DNA from: Beta vulgaris subsp. vulgaris
Lineage: Eukaryota > Streptophyta > Magnoliopsida > Caryophyllales > Amaranthaceae
Length of the DNA: 64,000 nucleotides
Assembly: GCF_026745355.1 (NCBI RefSeq)
Contig: NC_079207.1
Span: forward strand, 12,584,338-12,648,337
Direction of reading: 5' to 3'
Shown here: positions 32,623 to 46,180 of the stretch, piece by piece
How the letters are laid out: every line of letters starts with the position of its first letter
How positions within the stretch are numbered: position 1 is the first letter of the stretch
Position numbers and translations under genes: made by a program
The notes under the pieces: model-generated
Seen by the model: only the letters and a program-made list of their open reading frames with translations
Database searches by the model: none
Told to the model about the DNA's origin: nothing

Positions 32623-35600
32623 TACTTATAAAAGACAAGTAGATAGAAACTAATAAGTTCTAATAAGTAAAATTAAAGTTTAACATATTCATAAATATAT
32701 TTAAATAAGTAAAAATAAGTTGAAAAAATATATAATTCCAAAACTGATGCGATTAGAGCTGATAAAGATTGACTCAATGTGAAAAATTAACATAAATCGG
32801 TTATGACTCATAATTGACGGGTACCCAAAAGAGCAAGCAAATTGATATTCCATAATTAACCTAAATGCAACCTTAAATTCGCCAATAAGTTATTTGACCA
32901 GACTAAGCAAAAGTAGCTGTTGTAGTAGTTGTTAGCTGTCGGAGTAGCTGTTAGCTGTCTACTAGTAGCTGTCAGCTGTTAACTATTTAAGTAGTTGTTT
33001 AACATATAAGTGTTTGGTAAAAGTAGCTGTCGAGATTGTATGAGATAAAAATAATATATTATTTAATCAACAATAACATGACTATTTATTTCTACCAAAA
33101 TAATGTACCTATCTATTCCTATCTAAATAATTTTTTACTACTAACAAAATATATCAACTCTAAGGCAATTATTACAACACATTTAGTTATTTTTTTTATA
33201 ACCATTAAAATGTGAAGGTATAATATTCTTCTTACAATACTGATTTATCTAACTTATGCATGCAAGTTGCAATATCTCATTGATGTGACACGTTCCAAGA
33301 GCTCCAAATCAGGGATGAACAATAGAAAGAATACTCATGCTACATGGCAGATTATACACTTTAATGGAGAACAATAGATTCACCATTAATTCAATTACTT
33401 TAGGAGAAAAATCCACAAATATTTGAACAATCTCGCATAAGACGATTGAAATTCATTGACTCTGCCAACTTTCTAACCAATCTCCTTCTGAGTTTCATGT
33501 AAGGAAGCCAACAAAACCCTCAAAATTACCAAATCAATTTATTTCATCTTCATCATAGCTCCACAAATTACCCTTTTTAATTAGAAGTGAAGCTTCCAAC
33601 ACTCTTTTTCTTGTAATTTCTAGCCTTAAATTTTATGGGTTTGATTGGTTTCAAGTGTTGAAGAAAATAAAAACCACCACCGTTGAAGCCCACTACTCCG
33701 CCTCTCCTCTAATCCATCAATGGATGACACACTGCTGGAACCACCATCACAACCAGCAACTCCGCCGTTGTCAACGACGCCGGCAAAACCCGACAACAGA
33801 AATGCCATCAATGGATGAGTTCTTTTTCGCTCGTGTTTTCTCTCACCTCAGCCAACCCCAAGAGGTGATTTGCAAGAAAAATCAAGAATTTCCTCCATTG
33901 TCATCGAACTCGAGGAAGAAGATGAGAATTTCAAGGATTTCTTGTATTTTTTTTGGGAAAAAAAGTTCAAAAAAATGAAGAACGCTACTTTTGCTTTTGA
34001 ACGCTATTAATTGTAACGTTTATCAAAAGCTATCTAAACACTACTTTAAACTCCAAACACTACTCCCACCTCTACAATGCCAAACACTTAATTAATTGTT
34101 TTGACTTGGTCAAAACACTAAAAGCTAGTTGAAAAGCTAACGCCGAACACACCCTAACTATGATTCAACCTAATGATTATTCCCTACGTCCTTTTTCTAG
34201 TTAATTGGTACATTAAGTTTCTTTTATAATTTTCGAGAAACAATTTCAAACCTTAATATATTGAGTTATGTATAAGAGACAATTATATATTTAAAAAGTA
34301 CATGTTGGAATTCGGGAGAAATCAAATAAGACATTGCATGACTATTATTATTTTTTACCTATATAAGATTAAAGATTGTCAAAATTGAAGATTAAAGAAG
34401 GTCAAAGTTGTCACGTGAATAATATTCATAAATGAAATATAGCAACTTAAAAAAGACAGAAGAAGTTCTTGACTCAAACATAAGATGAAATTCAAATTAC
34501 CTGTCACAAACCCTTCTAATTTATGATTCACATGACCCAAGATTGACCTAATTGAACTCGAATTAATAAACAACTCGACTTGAACTTGACATGATTCGAC
34601 CAGAAACCGACTTGAAGAGTATGATGACCCGGTCTAGATATGACCTGAAACCCAATATGATCATATTGAAATTTGATCCAAGATTCCAGTTTAACACTTC
34701 TAGATCTAAATGCACCTAGATTATTATCAAGGTATGTAAACTATAAAGTGACCTACAATACTCAAATCTTTTTCTTTTTTGTGGACAGGTACAATACTCA
34801 ATCTTACATTATAGAGAATTCAAAATATTGAATTTCATTGTTTGTTTCAGTCATATTGTCCTTCCGTCGCGTCTAATACTTTAGGTGATTTAAATTGTAA
34901 ATAATAATTTTAATGTGAATATGGTATAGAATATATTTTTATATTTTAAAATTTGGAATAATATCTTCTATTACTAGGGCTCGATTTTTGTGATTAGAAT
35001 ATAGACCTAGTGTAAATAGACTACTTTAGGACCACATATTTTTTGATTTTGGTGATCTTATTCTATTAGATAAACTTGGATTACCTTGTGAGAAAGCTTT
35101 TTAATCTGATTGTTTTTCTTAAAATTTAAAAGAAAAATCTATAATGATTTGAGTATAACAATGAGACGGAAACAAAATATTAGGCCTTCTTTGATAAATA
35201 GAGTTATGTGGTAAAATTAGAGGTTTGAGTTCATATTAGAGGACTTTACTAGTCAATCCTCTAACTTGAGTGTTTGGTAAAAATAGGTTTCATATAGCTT
35301 ATCCAGGCCAAAAACACTTTTTGAAAAATTTGAGGAGGAGCTTTTTGACATTAGAGGTTTGGAAAATGAGTGGACCAATTATATTTATGTCATAAATTAA
35401 AAATTGCATTAATAAATTATAAAAGGTCCAATAATAGATTATGCACATGTTCTTATTGGTCATTTTGTATAATAATGTAGCAATCAACTATCACTTACTT
35501 ACCAAACACCTTTATACAAACAATTGATACAATTAGCTAGTGAAATCAGCTAATACAACTAGTTATCAGCTATCAGCTAATACTATAAGCTAACAGATAT

Positions 35601-35728
35601 CCTCTAATTGTCAAACAGGACCTGTATTAAAATACACATATAATTATAAAAAAAATATAACAGCTTAAGAAAAGTTTGAAGTTTAAAAGGGCAACAATTA
35701 AATATCTCAAAAAATATCTATGTTAATA
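32623..35728. other. Repeat-derived spacer without a recognised gene
   Basis: GTAGCTGTT repeats at 32910-33030, CAAACACTACT words near 34050 and opposed GTGTTTGG/CCAAACAC words (33008 and 34080) suggest an old inverted-end element of about 1.2 kb. A second candidate is 35183-35623 (GGCCTTCTTTGATAAATAGAG facing CTCTAATTGTCAAACAGGACC). Target duplications were not confirmed. Open frames at 33655-33978 do not resemble a known protein. Confidence 0.4.
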
Positions 35729-35985
35729 CTAGCTCTGTTTCTTTCTAATAGTTACATTTTCACTTTTGACACTGATTCACAAATTTTCCTTTGACTATCA
35801 TTTGTGATTTATGGTTAAGAGAAAATATAGTCATGTGAGGTCTTGTTTCATTCATCTCAATATATACTTTTAGAATATCTTTTTATATTTTTACCAAATA
35901 CAAAACTAGAGAAATAAAAGATAAAAATAGTGCATTGACGTGCATAAAAAGCGTAAGTGTAATTATTATTTAAGAATAGAGGTAG
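35729..35985. mobile_element. Stowaway-like MITE, diverged
   Basis: Ends CTAGCTCTGTTTCTTTCTAA and TTTAAGAATAGAGGTAG are imperfect inverted copies, with TA on both sides. Internal organisation resembles 25994-26252. Confidence 0.65.
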
Positions 35986-36050
35986 TACTCACTAAGAAGC
36001 TAAACTAAGATTAATGGTAGTGTTTTCGTGCGAGGGATGAAGGAAATGTA

Positions 36051-38543
36051 TGTAATCCCCCACAATTTTAAAGAATTTTCATAAATATATTAAGTATTTA
36101 TGTAGTTATATTTAAATCCAAATGAGTTTGGAAAATGATTTGACTTTTAAAAAGGGTTGACTATTTTAATAGTCAGCTAAAAATATTTTTCATAGCTTAA
36201 TAAAATTTGTAATGTTTTAATTAAGCATGTTTTAATAAGAGTTTTAATTATTAAAAGCATATTTGAAAAGAAAGCTTAATGGAATCGAAAGCCCAAAAGT
36301 GATAAAAAGGGAAAGGATTATTTGATGACTAAAGTCCTAATGAGCCCATCTTATTAGTCATCAAAGTTTTATTTATTAAAATCTCTTTTCCTACGCCCAA
36401 AAGGAAAAGCCTCTATTTAAATATCCTAAAAACCCAAATTTTACCCTACACACTTTATTTCTCTCTCCTCTTCCACGTGACTTTTCTATTCTCTCTCTCC
36501 CTTCACTCGTTTTTTTCTCTCACCCGAATCTGATTGGCCAGATTTCTCATAGTTCCGTTTCTTTTTAGCAAAACTTCCTTCTTAGAAATTGTAGATCTCG
36601 AAAAGTTATTGAATTTAGGCTCAAGAATCACTCAATTCCGATTCTTATTCAATCAGTTATGGCCTCTGCAAGTTTTGCGATTTTGCTGCCATAGTTCTCT
36701 CGCGATTTCGGTATTTCACTTTTTCTTCTTCCTTTTTCTTTTGATTCTTTTCCTCGTTTTCTTATATATTGATTTCATATATATTATATATTGAAAGAAT
36801 AAATTTTCAAATTTGTTATTATTTTTAGATTGAAGTTTTAATCACCAAAGCATGGTAAAGCATGGATTTTTAGGGTTTTAATTACTAGAAAACCATAGTT
36901 GTATGTTATACACTATGAGATTGTTTTAATTTATGATTTTAAACATGTTTATATGTTTTAAAGAGAGTTATTAAAGTTTATAAGTGCTGTAATTTCAGAA
37001 AATAAGTATTTTAAGAGTTTTAAATGATTTTTAATCACTAGAATAGTTGCACTATACTAGGGATTAAAAATAACGAAAGTTTATACGTAAAAACGATTTT
37101 AAAACACTTTAAGAGGGTTTTGATCGTTTTAAAGTTGCTGTAAATTTTTAGTAGAGATATTTTTTCATTATTTTATTTTCTAGGCGGAAATTTCGTAGTA
37201 GGAGACTTTTAGAGCGTAAAAGTGGCCTACAGATTTTTATACAAGGTACGTACATTGTCTACGTGCTATATGTTTAGAAACATGCTTTAAGGATGTTTTA
37301 TTTATTAGTATCATGTATAGGACTCTGTGTTCATATATATGATTTACTGGAATTGTTTTACATGTTATTTGCCTGTGTGCTACATGTAAACTAGAAGTAT
37401 TTATGAGTATGAATGTTTGTATGGAAGATTGATGCAAGCAGGATAAGTCAAGTTTATTTATTAATTCGTGAGTGAATTAATGTAAGTAAGATTGAATCAT
37501 GTGTTACATGGATTCTTGAGTATTATTTATTTATCTTATAAGAACCGTGGATCTTATTTGGTAAGTTACAAGTTCTACCTATATAAAGGTAAGTTTACTG
37601 TTGGCTAGGTTCAACAGCAAGTTAGTAAAGTATAAAAAGAAGTTAAAGGAGTCTTGATTGATAAGTTGTGAACACTTGTTAATTCTAAGATAAAAAGGAT
37701 TTTGTGATGATTAGTGATTATTAGTTATGTGTTATTTGCTTGGTTGGTGTCAACACAAGTATTAAAATGTATGCAACGTAAAGTGAAACGAGAATAGGTT
37801 ATAGACTTTAGACTGGTGCACGTCTAGAGTTGGACACTAAGGGTTGGAGTACTGGTGGTAGCCCATGGCTTTTCTAGGATTGGATTGATCACCTTTCCTC
37901 TTAGTTAAAGGTTCCTCGATATCGCAGGTTAATTTTGGAATATGTGGTAGCTCCCGTATTTCCTATTTTCAGTATAGACAACTCGTCCAATAACTATTCC
38001 ATTTAAAGAAGAAATAAAGTTTAGAGTCTAGTTCAGTAAGAGTTGTCTGCAGATTATTATATGTTTTATTATTATTTATTCCTGCAAGTTATATTTTTGT
38101 AGTATCATGTTTAGGGTTATGTATGTCTGATATGTAGTACTCAGCTTTGCTGATTACGTGCTTGTCTGTGTTTGTGATCATGGCTTTGCCTATTGATCCT
38201 GTGGTGATCCTTCGGGGGAGCAGAGTTGAGACGCATTGACATTACAGGTTCGAAGATGCATATCATTGGGGAATCTGGAATGGAGAGGCTCTTGTATTAC
38301 TAGATCATTTAAGTTGTTTTCTAGAAGTTATGTTTTCAGACAATAGTTTAAGTTGGTGTGTTTAGTTTTCTGACATTGTTATTGGTTTCATAAGTTTTAA
38401 TAAAGTTGTTTTAATAAGTTGTTTTCCGCTGCAAAATTCTGAGTAAGCCGAAACGTTATCACACGGACGATAATACCTGGGTAATTCTCTAAGGTTTATT
38501 ATAAAAGTATTTTCTAGAAAAAGAGAATTATCGGGGTGTTACA
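36051..38543 (+). mobile_element. Solo LTR, probably Ty3/Gypsy
   Basis: It begins TGTAATCCCC and ends GGGGTGTTACA, with a perfect 5-bp duplication ATGTA (36046-36050 and 38544-38548). No internal domain lies next to it, so it is a solo LTR formed by recombination. At 2493 bp it is long. Inside are a TATTTAAATA box (36414-36423) before a CT-rich leader and an AATAAA signal near 38399. The Gypsy assignment is from length and style only. Confidence 0.88.
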
Positions 38544-38548
38544 ATGTA

Positions 38549-40633
38549 ACTATCTATCACCCAACTTTCCTATTTGGATTCTACTAAAACCAACATTTAT
38601 CATGAATTTCAATGCTTGGGTTTCAAAAATTGTAGATCATAGTTGAAAATTGGAAATGTTCTAATACGTCACATACTTGTCGAATGTATATGGTTACATA
38701 TTACGTGCTTAGTCTCTATTCCACATTGTCTGCTCCTAGTAACTGTTGGTAACTTGATCACTTCACTAGTTAGTCACGTAGTATATTGTTTTTTACTTCT
38801 TTTTTTTTTTTAATAAGAAATTGTGATATGAGATAAGCTAGGAAGTACAATTTGGGCAATTGAATAAGTCAAGCAATTATAATTTGGCTAAAATAGACTA
38901 AAAATTCGTACTTAATTGATAAAGTCGTGAGATAGTATGATGGTATTATCTATAACTTGGAGATCAAATTTGTTTATGTTAATACATGTGATCTATCAAG
39001 TAGAAACTTTAATTATAATTATAAATCTAGTAATTTATTTTTTTAAAAAAATTGTTAGTATCATAGTAAAAGGACCTTTTTGTAGTTCTTGATTTATCAT
39101 CAAATAGCTAATATCATTGTTGATTGACTTATAATTCTTTGATTTGTCCAATTTCAAGGAACTTTTTGTAAATTTATTGCAAAACTAATCTCTACTCACA
39201 AAATGCAAAACTAAAATCAACTCGCATAACATGTACCACACTTGACTTTTCGGACAATCATCTTCCTTAAGCTTGATAAAACGACCAAAATTTGGAGATT
39301 TCATTTCTTAACCTCAATCAAATTCTTATACACTTAGAAGGGTGAAAAAGACTGTAACAAAACTTTATGAAGTACGAAAACCTTTAGAATTATTTCTAAA
39401 CATTTTCTTTCCTAAACACTAATCATTTCCATGCTAATAAAATCCAAAAATGACTAGAACTTGAGAATTTTATGGTGCAACAACATTTCCATCTTCAAAA
39501 CCCTAATCATGCTACATAAATGGTGCTCTAAAAATTGCTCAATACCACCTATATGATTATAATAATCTCTAAGTATAGTAGACTTTAGGTGGGCCAAAAA
39601 CTTGTAGAAAATACATTATCTAATCTAATCCAGTATCTAAATTGGTAGGACCTTGGAATTGGACCATCCACACGGCACACAGCACATGTTTACCAATAAT
39701 TAGAAGCATAAAGAGAAAGAGGGGTTGTGTTTGTGTCCATGTCCCCATGTCTTGTGAGTTGTGGGCGCTACTTCCTTGGCATTTCCCTTAAATTAGAACA
39801 ACCAAGTACAGTTTACACACCCCTCTTTGTTTGTCCACTCTTTATCATAATATGTATACCCTTCTTTTCTTCTTTTCTCCCATTCTTTCCTAAACTGGCT
39901 CATCCAGGACCAGCAAATCAGCAATTGCTACAAACTTAGGCAATGTGTACCAACTGCTTAGACAAGGTAGCGCGAAAACGGATTAATCAATAAGGACATT
40001 AAGGATAATCGAGTGTAATTAGGATAATATATGCTAAATGAATCTGTAACAGTACCTGACTTAGACAACTAATATGGTCTCTAACTATAATGATTAATGT
40101 AAAGCCGGCTTGTAATTGGATAACTGGTACTACATTGTTATTACTCATTAATTAAATGGCTTCTAAAACAGGATTATTAAGGATCTAATTATACTGGCAA
40201 AGAAACAATTAAGGACCTTCTTATGACTCTTAAACCTCAATTAATTACTTGTCATAACTTAAGCTAGTCGCCCGAGTACACCAGGGATTTAACATCAGTG
40301 CTGCCTAATACAGAAAGCAAAGTGGAAAAGTTTAAACAATCACAGGTGCATAGCATATACAGGTATACAGCCATAAATTTCTCATCACATAAATTTGGTG
40401 ATGATGTTAATCATCCACTTTGACTACAAAGAAACCAGTGCTATGTTATTTTCTGATTTAGTTGCTAAACTCGAAAGGCCGGCTACAAAATTTAACCATT
40501 TTACACAGGTTACTGGGATGGGAACTGATGATGACAACTAATAGAAGCAAACTCTAATATTATTTTTTTTCTACTACATGCTTTGGGTGTGAAAGACATG
40601 GCAAAACTGCAAGATGATCCAATGTTTTAGCAA
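38549..40633. other. Spacer downstream of the RimP-like gene
   Basis: AT-rich with no supported gene. An open frame at 39727-39939 is not protein-like in composition. The last few hundred bases probably include the RimP-like 3' UTR. Confidence 0.5.
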
Positions 40634-43600
40634 TTAAAACTCAATGTACAATGTCACTTTTTTCAGCATTGTATATGGAAGCTTCCATCTCCAATCTTTC
40701 TTTTTACGGCTCATCGGTCTTCCTTTGCTTGCAGGATCCCTATTTCCTCTAACGTCAGCCAATTTCCAGACACAGTGCTCTGATTCTGTCTCAATTGAAT
40801 CAAGGAAGAAAACCCCACTTTTCTCCTGACATTTGGCTTCAGTTTCTTCAACATAGGATACCACCATAGGGAAATCTTTAAATCGAAGCAGATCATCTGG
40901 TACTCTTAGTAAACGTTCCGCACCTGGAGAAGATACCTGCAAGATAAAAGAACGAACCATAAGACATAATTTGTGTTCTCAAACAACCTTTGTTTTCACT
41001 ATAAAGAATGCCGTGAAATCCATTAAACAGGATTAATTTACCTCAAGAGCAAGATCATTAGGTATCTCTCCCTTAGATCCTTCCTCCTCCAAACGTTTCT
41101 TGTATTCCCGACTATAACTTTCAATTAAATCCATGCTAGGGCAGCCGTACCTTAACGAATCACACATCAATTAGCCACATAGCAAACTTAACAGGCTAAT
41201 TTATTAAAGATGCATATGGCCATAACGATTGTATATCGCTTGCCAGAAATCAGTATCAGGATTCGAGAAGCTAAGCCACATACCACTTGTGCATGCAAGA
41301 GTTGAAACTAATGAAAATGTTCTCTTAAGCATTATCGCAAAGATTATAAATTCTTCACCATATAAGTATATAATAATAAACCCTGGCTGCAAATTGTGCA
41401 TACAATAAAAGATTGCAGCTATTTTATCTACGGAGGGAAAAGTCTCCAAAGTTTGACATGATTTAGGGATCTCCATGTACGGTGTAACGGTGTATATATA
41501 AATAGCTAGTCAATCAGCATATCCCACAAATTAATTTCATCATGTGAGAAGAATCAAGTCTTAAACAAGCATCTGAATTCTCAAAGCACAAATATAGATA
41601 TCACAGACATCAACTTAAGGTAGTGTTCTGTTCAACTATTATGAATGATCTAAGAAAAAAAAGTAAGTTCAGATGAACCAATATCAGTCGAATAGAACAT
41701 AGTCAACATACCCTAAACCTTCAGCTTCATTTATTTCATTTATAAACCACAGTTAGGGTTCCGATGGATATGTTACAGCATCAGCCATTCAGCCTACAAT
41801 AATAGCCTTGAAGGTCCCCCAAGGGATATGTCATTACATCATACTTCCTGAGAGTTTTTACGGGGTGTTTGGTTCACTAGTTTTAGGTATGAGGTATGGG
41901 TTTGGAATGAACAAAACCCATACCTAGTGTTTGTTTAACTTATTTCTAAATTTTAAACCTATACCTCAAACCCATAAGGTATGGGGTTTAGAAACCTATG
42001 GGGGGAGGTGGGTATGGCTCATACCTTACCTCTAGGTATCAAATAAAAGAAGATTTTTCATTCCTAAATGAAACCAAACACAAGGTATTAAGTATCAAGT
42101 TTCAAACCCATACCACGGTTTCAATCCTGATTCCAAACCCATACCATTATATGAACCAAACGCCCCCTTACTAGTATCAGGCTGTTACATATTCTACAGA
42201 TTCTTAATTATATTGCACAAAAATAGATAATCTTGCGTTGGTGGGGATATGGTTTGGTACATATAATTCCTAAGCATATTATAGACTAAAACATTATTTT
42301 ATAATAGCAAAAAAACATACTCATTAGCAAGTTCGTCAAGTCTGACATAGACATAGCCACGAGGAGTGGTCTTGAAAGAGTACAATTTTATGCCATCGCC
42401 AAACTGTAACAAAACTTCACGTGCAATAGATAGGACTCTTTCCCCCCAAGGGACATTTTGAAGCACAATTCCACCACCTGCTCCTCCATCACCAATCTGA
42501 AATATCACAATATACGAAATCCTGACATGAAAATGAAATGGGTAAATAACATATGCCCTTGGTACTCCTGATAAGAACAAAATAAAACTACTAGATGGGT
42601 TGCCTCATAAGCCAAATTAAAGTTGATTACCTCAGGCTCAGTGTCACCCTCTTCTTCCCATTCCTCAACAACTAAATCTTGTTCTGTTTCATCTGGAAAG
42701 AAGCAGATGCTGGGTATATTATAGAACTGAAGTAAAATTTCAACTCATAGTAATCAGGAACTCTTTTAAAACATAACACCTAGGGAGCATTTGGTTCATA
42801 CCAATACCTCTAGGTATCAAATAAAAGAAAAAATCTCATTCCCAAATAAAACCAAACCCATGGTATAAGGTATTAAGTTCCAAATCTATACCACCTTGGT
42901 TTCATTCTTGATTCCAAACCTATACCACTATATGAACCAAACACCCCCTAGATCTATCAGTGAATCCACCTCAGTTTCCAAGTTAGGGGATCACATTCCC
43001 TCCTAAGATGGAAGTTCAACGAAGGAGATATACCACTTCCCAGAATAGAAGTAGAGATAAGAGCATTAGGCAGAGAAGACAGAAAGTTAGAGGTGAAGAC
43101 ATGAGACGAAGATTGAGAAAGGTTCCTATTGGTCTCGCACACATCGCGCGCATATAAAGCTATTCTATCTTAACAAAAGCCGGCCTTATTTGTCATTTAC
43201 GGCCTTCCTACGAGTTTAAGTGATCTACAAACTGTCCTTTACAATGTGAATTCTCCAATGTACTACTACTACATAGCAAGGATGCCTCTTTGACATATGA
43301 TCAAACACCTAGAAGACATAACCCCCAAACGAATTTATAGAATGTAAAACCATTTCTTAACAAATTGGAAATTTCCAGCTACTATACACAAGTATTAAGG
43401 CACAAGCATGGAAAAAAAAATAGTACCTATAAACAGAAAAAAATCCAAGAAAATTCAAGAGAACTAAAAATGTAATGATTCACTCCATCATACACTCTCT
43501 CAACATCAAGACAAAACAAACAAATGGGTATTCGAAATTGAAGAATAGACAAAAACCCAGAACATAAAATGAAGCCAATGACTATAAAATGACAAATAAA

Positions 43601-43873
43601 TAATTAGAACAAGAAAAAAAAAAAAAGAGTTTGCTTACAGTCATCTTCTTCGGTGTGATTAGAAGGTCCAGAAAAAGTGGTAACAGAAGAAATAGTTTGA
43701 GATGAAAAAGCTGAGAAATTGTGTTGTGAGGAGAGAGAAAATAAATGGTGAGGAAAAGAAAGAGAAGGGTTTAAGAGTTTGATGGGTTGTGGTTTCAAAG
43801 GGAGGAAAATGAAGGGTTTTTGTGAACAACTCCTTGTTAGTTTCAGGAGAGTTTCAAGCCTCTTCTTCCTCAT
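40634..43873 (-). CDS. RimP-like ribosome maturation factor (UPF0090/DUF150)
   Basis: Minus-strand exons 43873-43639, 42692-42631, 42496-42321, 41150-41042 and 40936-40634 join in phase to 885 nt (294 aa). The first 75 residues are rich in Ser, Lys, Leu and Phe with few acids, fitting an organelle transit peptide. An acidic stretch (VVEEWEEEGD) follows, then the RimP-like core: ERVLSIAREVLLQFGDGIKL, YVYVRLDEL, and LALEVSSPGAERLLR, the last a hallmark of RimP (bacterial LEVSSPGxxRPL). RimP binds the small ribosomal subunit during maturation. A role with plastid or mitochondrial ribosomes is inferred. The C-terminus is basic (RPMSRKKKDWRWK). Introns 1 and 3 hold related Tourist-like MITEs. In Arabidopsis a UPF0090 gene lies next to FLN2 as I recall. 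Confidence 0.9.
41861..42167. mobile_element. Tourist-like MITE in RimP-like intron 3
   Basis: Ends CGGGGTGTTTGGTTCA and TGAACCAAACGCCCCC are inverted, flanked by TTA on both sides (41858-41860 and 42168-42170). The interior repeats TATGGGTTT, CATACC and GGTATC words. Confidence 0.85.
42783..42948. mobile_element. Tourist-like MITE in RimP-like intron 1
   Basis: GGGAGCATTTGGTTCAT and ATGAACCAAACACCCCC are inverted, with CTA on each side. Its interior (CTCTAGGTATCAAATAAAAG, GGTATTAAGT) is a shorter version of the 41861-42167 element. Confidence 0.8.
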
Positions 43874-44780
43874 TTGCGCTTCGATTCCAATTAACTCTTC
43901 TCTCTCTGTGTTTTCTTTCTGGGAGAATCACACTCAGCGTGTATTACTGTTTAGTGTTTATTAATCAATGGACAGAGTGTCCGTAACAACATAAGGAGAC
44001 ACGACAATGGAACTCGCAACATTGTTCGAACGGAATGCGTCTAGTTAGTTAATGGGCAACACACTTACCAATTACCATCTCGTAGCACATGAAACCTTAA
44101 TAGATACAAAGTCCTTGCTAAAAAATAAAGCATATTCTAAACTTCTTTTTGTCTTGAAATAATGCACTTTTTTTTTTTTGTCTGATTAGTGTTTTTTTTA
44201 CACTAGCTAATTTTTAAAACTACAACAAAAAGGTACAAGTAATACGTGAACAAGAAGCGATATTATGATTTATGAGTATGCGAAACTTGGTGATGGGGTT
44301 GATGTTTTGGATAATACACAAAGTTTAATACCCTTGTTGCGGATCTTTTGCATTAGCAATTGGTAGAAGTGAGGTGAAAAGTGAAATTGGAAGTAGTTGA
44401 TTAGGAAACCAATGTTGTACAGTATGTATAAATCACAATGTTGTTTAGACCAAGATCATAGGTGCATTGGAGTGCAAGGAGACATGCCTTTAAAGTGCTG
44501 CAGAAGATCGTCAAAATTCGTTTGTTTGATCCAAGAACCATCCACTTGGTACCAAGATTAGCAATAAATGAAACCAAGGAAAGGTGAAATTTCTTTGTGG
44601 GGGTGAAGGAAATGAAGGTTTAAAGCTCGTGTTGTTGAGTAGCCTTTGTAATATTAGATTGGAGCACTAAGTGTAGTGTGGACATCGAAGAGAATACCAT
44701 TTCAAGTCGTTCAAATGCCCCAAAGAGTAGGAAAAAGAGCATTTTTTTTTCCAGTAGGATAGATAGAAAAAGAAAATAAA
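43874..44780. promoter_or_regulatory. RimP-like upstream region
   Basis: On the minus strand a purine-rich leader (CACAGAGAGAGAAG) precedes the start codon at 43873. Further upstream the sequence is AT-rich up to the LINE remnant. No TATA box could be assigned. Confidence 0.4.
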
Positions 44781-46180
44781 TTACAAACTTGAACTCATCT
44801 TTCTAGCTTGTGTAGCTAGGCAATGGGCCTTTTCTATCTGTTCTCTTTCAATTCTTGTTACTCTAATAGAATCAAACCCCTTTGCTATGTGAAGGATATC
44901 CTTAATGATATTTCGAATAGAAGGAGTATTCTTGTTTTCTTGAAGTCCCTCAATCAGTTGCTTAGAATCTGTCCAGATTTCTAAGTCCTTGATTTGATGA
45001 TTTCTACCTTTGTTCACGCCGAGGAGAGGAGCCAACGCTTCCGCTTGGATAGCTGAATTTGCATTTACTATTTGACCCCTTTTTGCTATTGTCCTGCTAT
45101 TATGTGAAATCACCCAACCATAAGCTGCCACTCTCGGGTCGTCCTTCCTTTTCTTGTTTTGTTTCCAGGCTCCGTCAACGATTAGAGTTGCATGATTACT
45201 ATTTTCTTTCCAGCTCTTGCTCCACTCGCATCTTGATTTTATCACCTTTGGTGCTCTCCTAGACTTGGATTGTGTGACAATCTCTTGCTTATTACCATAT
45301 TTCAACCACCTTGATTTTCAATGATTGAAAATGTTATAAACATCACTGGGCTTCATGTTGTACTCAAGAGTGAAGACAATTTTGTTCCTTAGCAACCAAA
45401 TGCTCTTGAGAATACCTACGCAATCAACCACTCTTGAATCCTGTTTTTCCTACTACACCCAGATTTTTTAGCTATAGAGATATTTCGCGGCCTGTCTGAA
45501 TTGATTCCAAGGATTGAGTTCTTCCATATTCTTAAGGTTATTTCACAATTTTTTAAAAAGATGAGTATCCGATTTCTCTTTTCCCTTACAGAATGGGCAA
45601 GGACTCTCGCTTAGGATTTTTCTTTTCCTAAGGTTTACTCCGGTGGTCAGCGCACCATTAACTAGCTTCCAATAGAAAATTTCCCATTTTGGCCAGAAAT
45701 TTTGAGTCCAGATTTTTTTCCAGAATTTAGAAGGACCATTACCTGGATTTTGAAGATGGGTATACAACCAATATCCTGATTTGATCGAATAGTTCCCATG
45801 TGCTGTTTTGTCCAAATTGTATTCACCCTCTGTTTCTATTAAATGAATATGAATTGTTTTAGTGGTTTTGATATCATCCGTGTCAAACCACTTATGTAAA
45901 AGAAGCTTGTTCCAGCTATTATTTTCCGAAATTAGTTCACTAACCCATTTTAATTGGCTTTGGGTCTTGAGTGCCTATGACACTATCCTTAAAGTGCATT
46001 CACCTCCTCCAGCCCAGATGAAATTTGTTATACTTGTTGTTTTACCATTGCCTATTCTCTTTCCTATTCCAGTGTTCAAATCACCTACACTCTTCATAAT
46101 GCTTCTACCACCCCAAGTGTTGTTTTGTGAAATAGACCCTCTCATACTCTTTTCATATCATGAATCCGAGTATTTCTGAT
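44781..46180 (-). pseudogene. 3' remnant of a LINE retrotransposon
   Basis: In broken minus-strand frames, 46130-45820 reads like the tail after plant LINE reverse transcriptase (SIMKSVGDLNTGIGKRIGNG, VSELI, WNKLLLHKWF). 45815-45543 is a zf-RVT domain (YSIKSGYW, FWKKIW, NGALTTGVNL, CPFCKGKEKSDTH). 45305-44781 is an RNase H domain (LIVDGAWKQN, QAEALAPLLG, EIWTDSKQLIEG). The usual fourth catalytic Asp region reads KAHCLAT. Stops between the blocks and loss of the 5' portion show it is inactive. Confidence 0.85.

Noticed and set aside
33655..33978. 107-codon frame
   Set aside because: His/Arg/Ser-rich, no recognised domain, lies in a probable old transposon.
41204..41476. 90-codon minus-strand frame as an extra RimP-like exon
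   Set aside because: Lies in intron 3; exons on either side join in phase (GA|G) and give a continuous RimP-like core without it.
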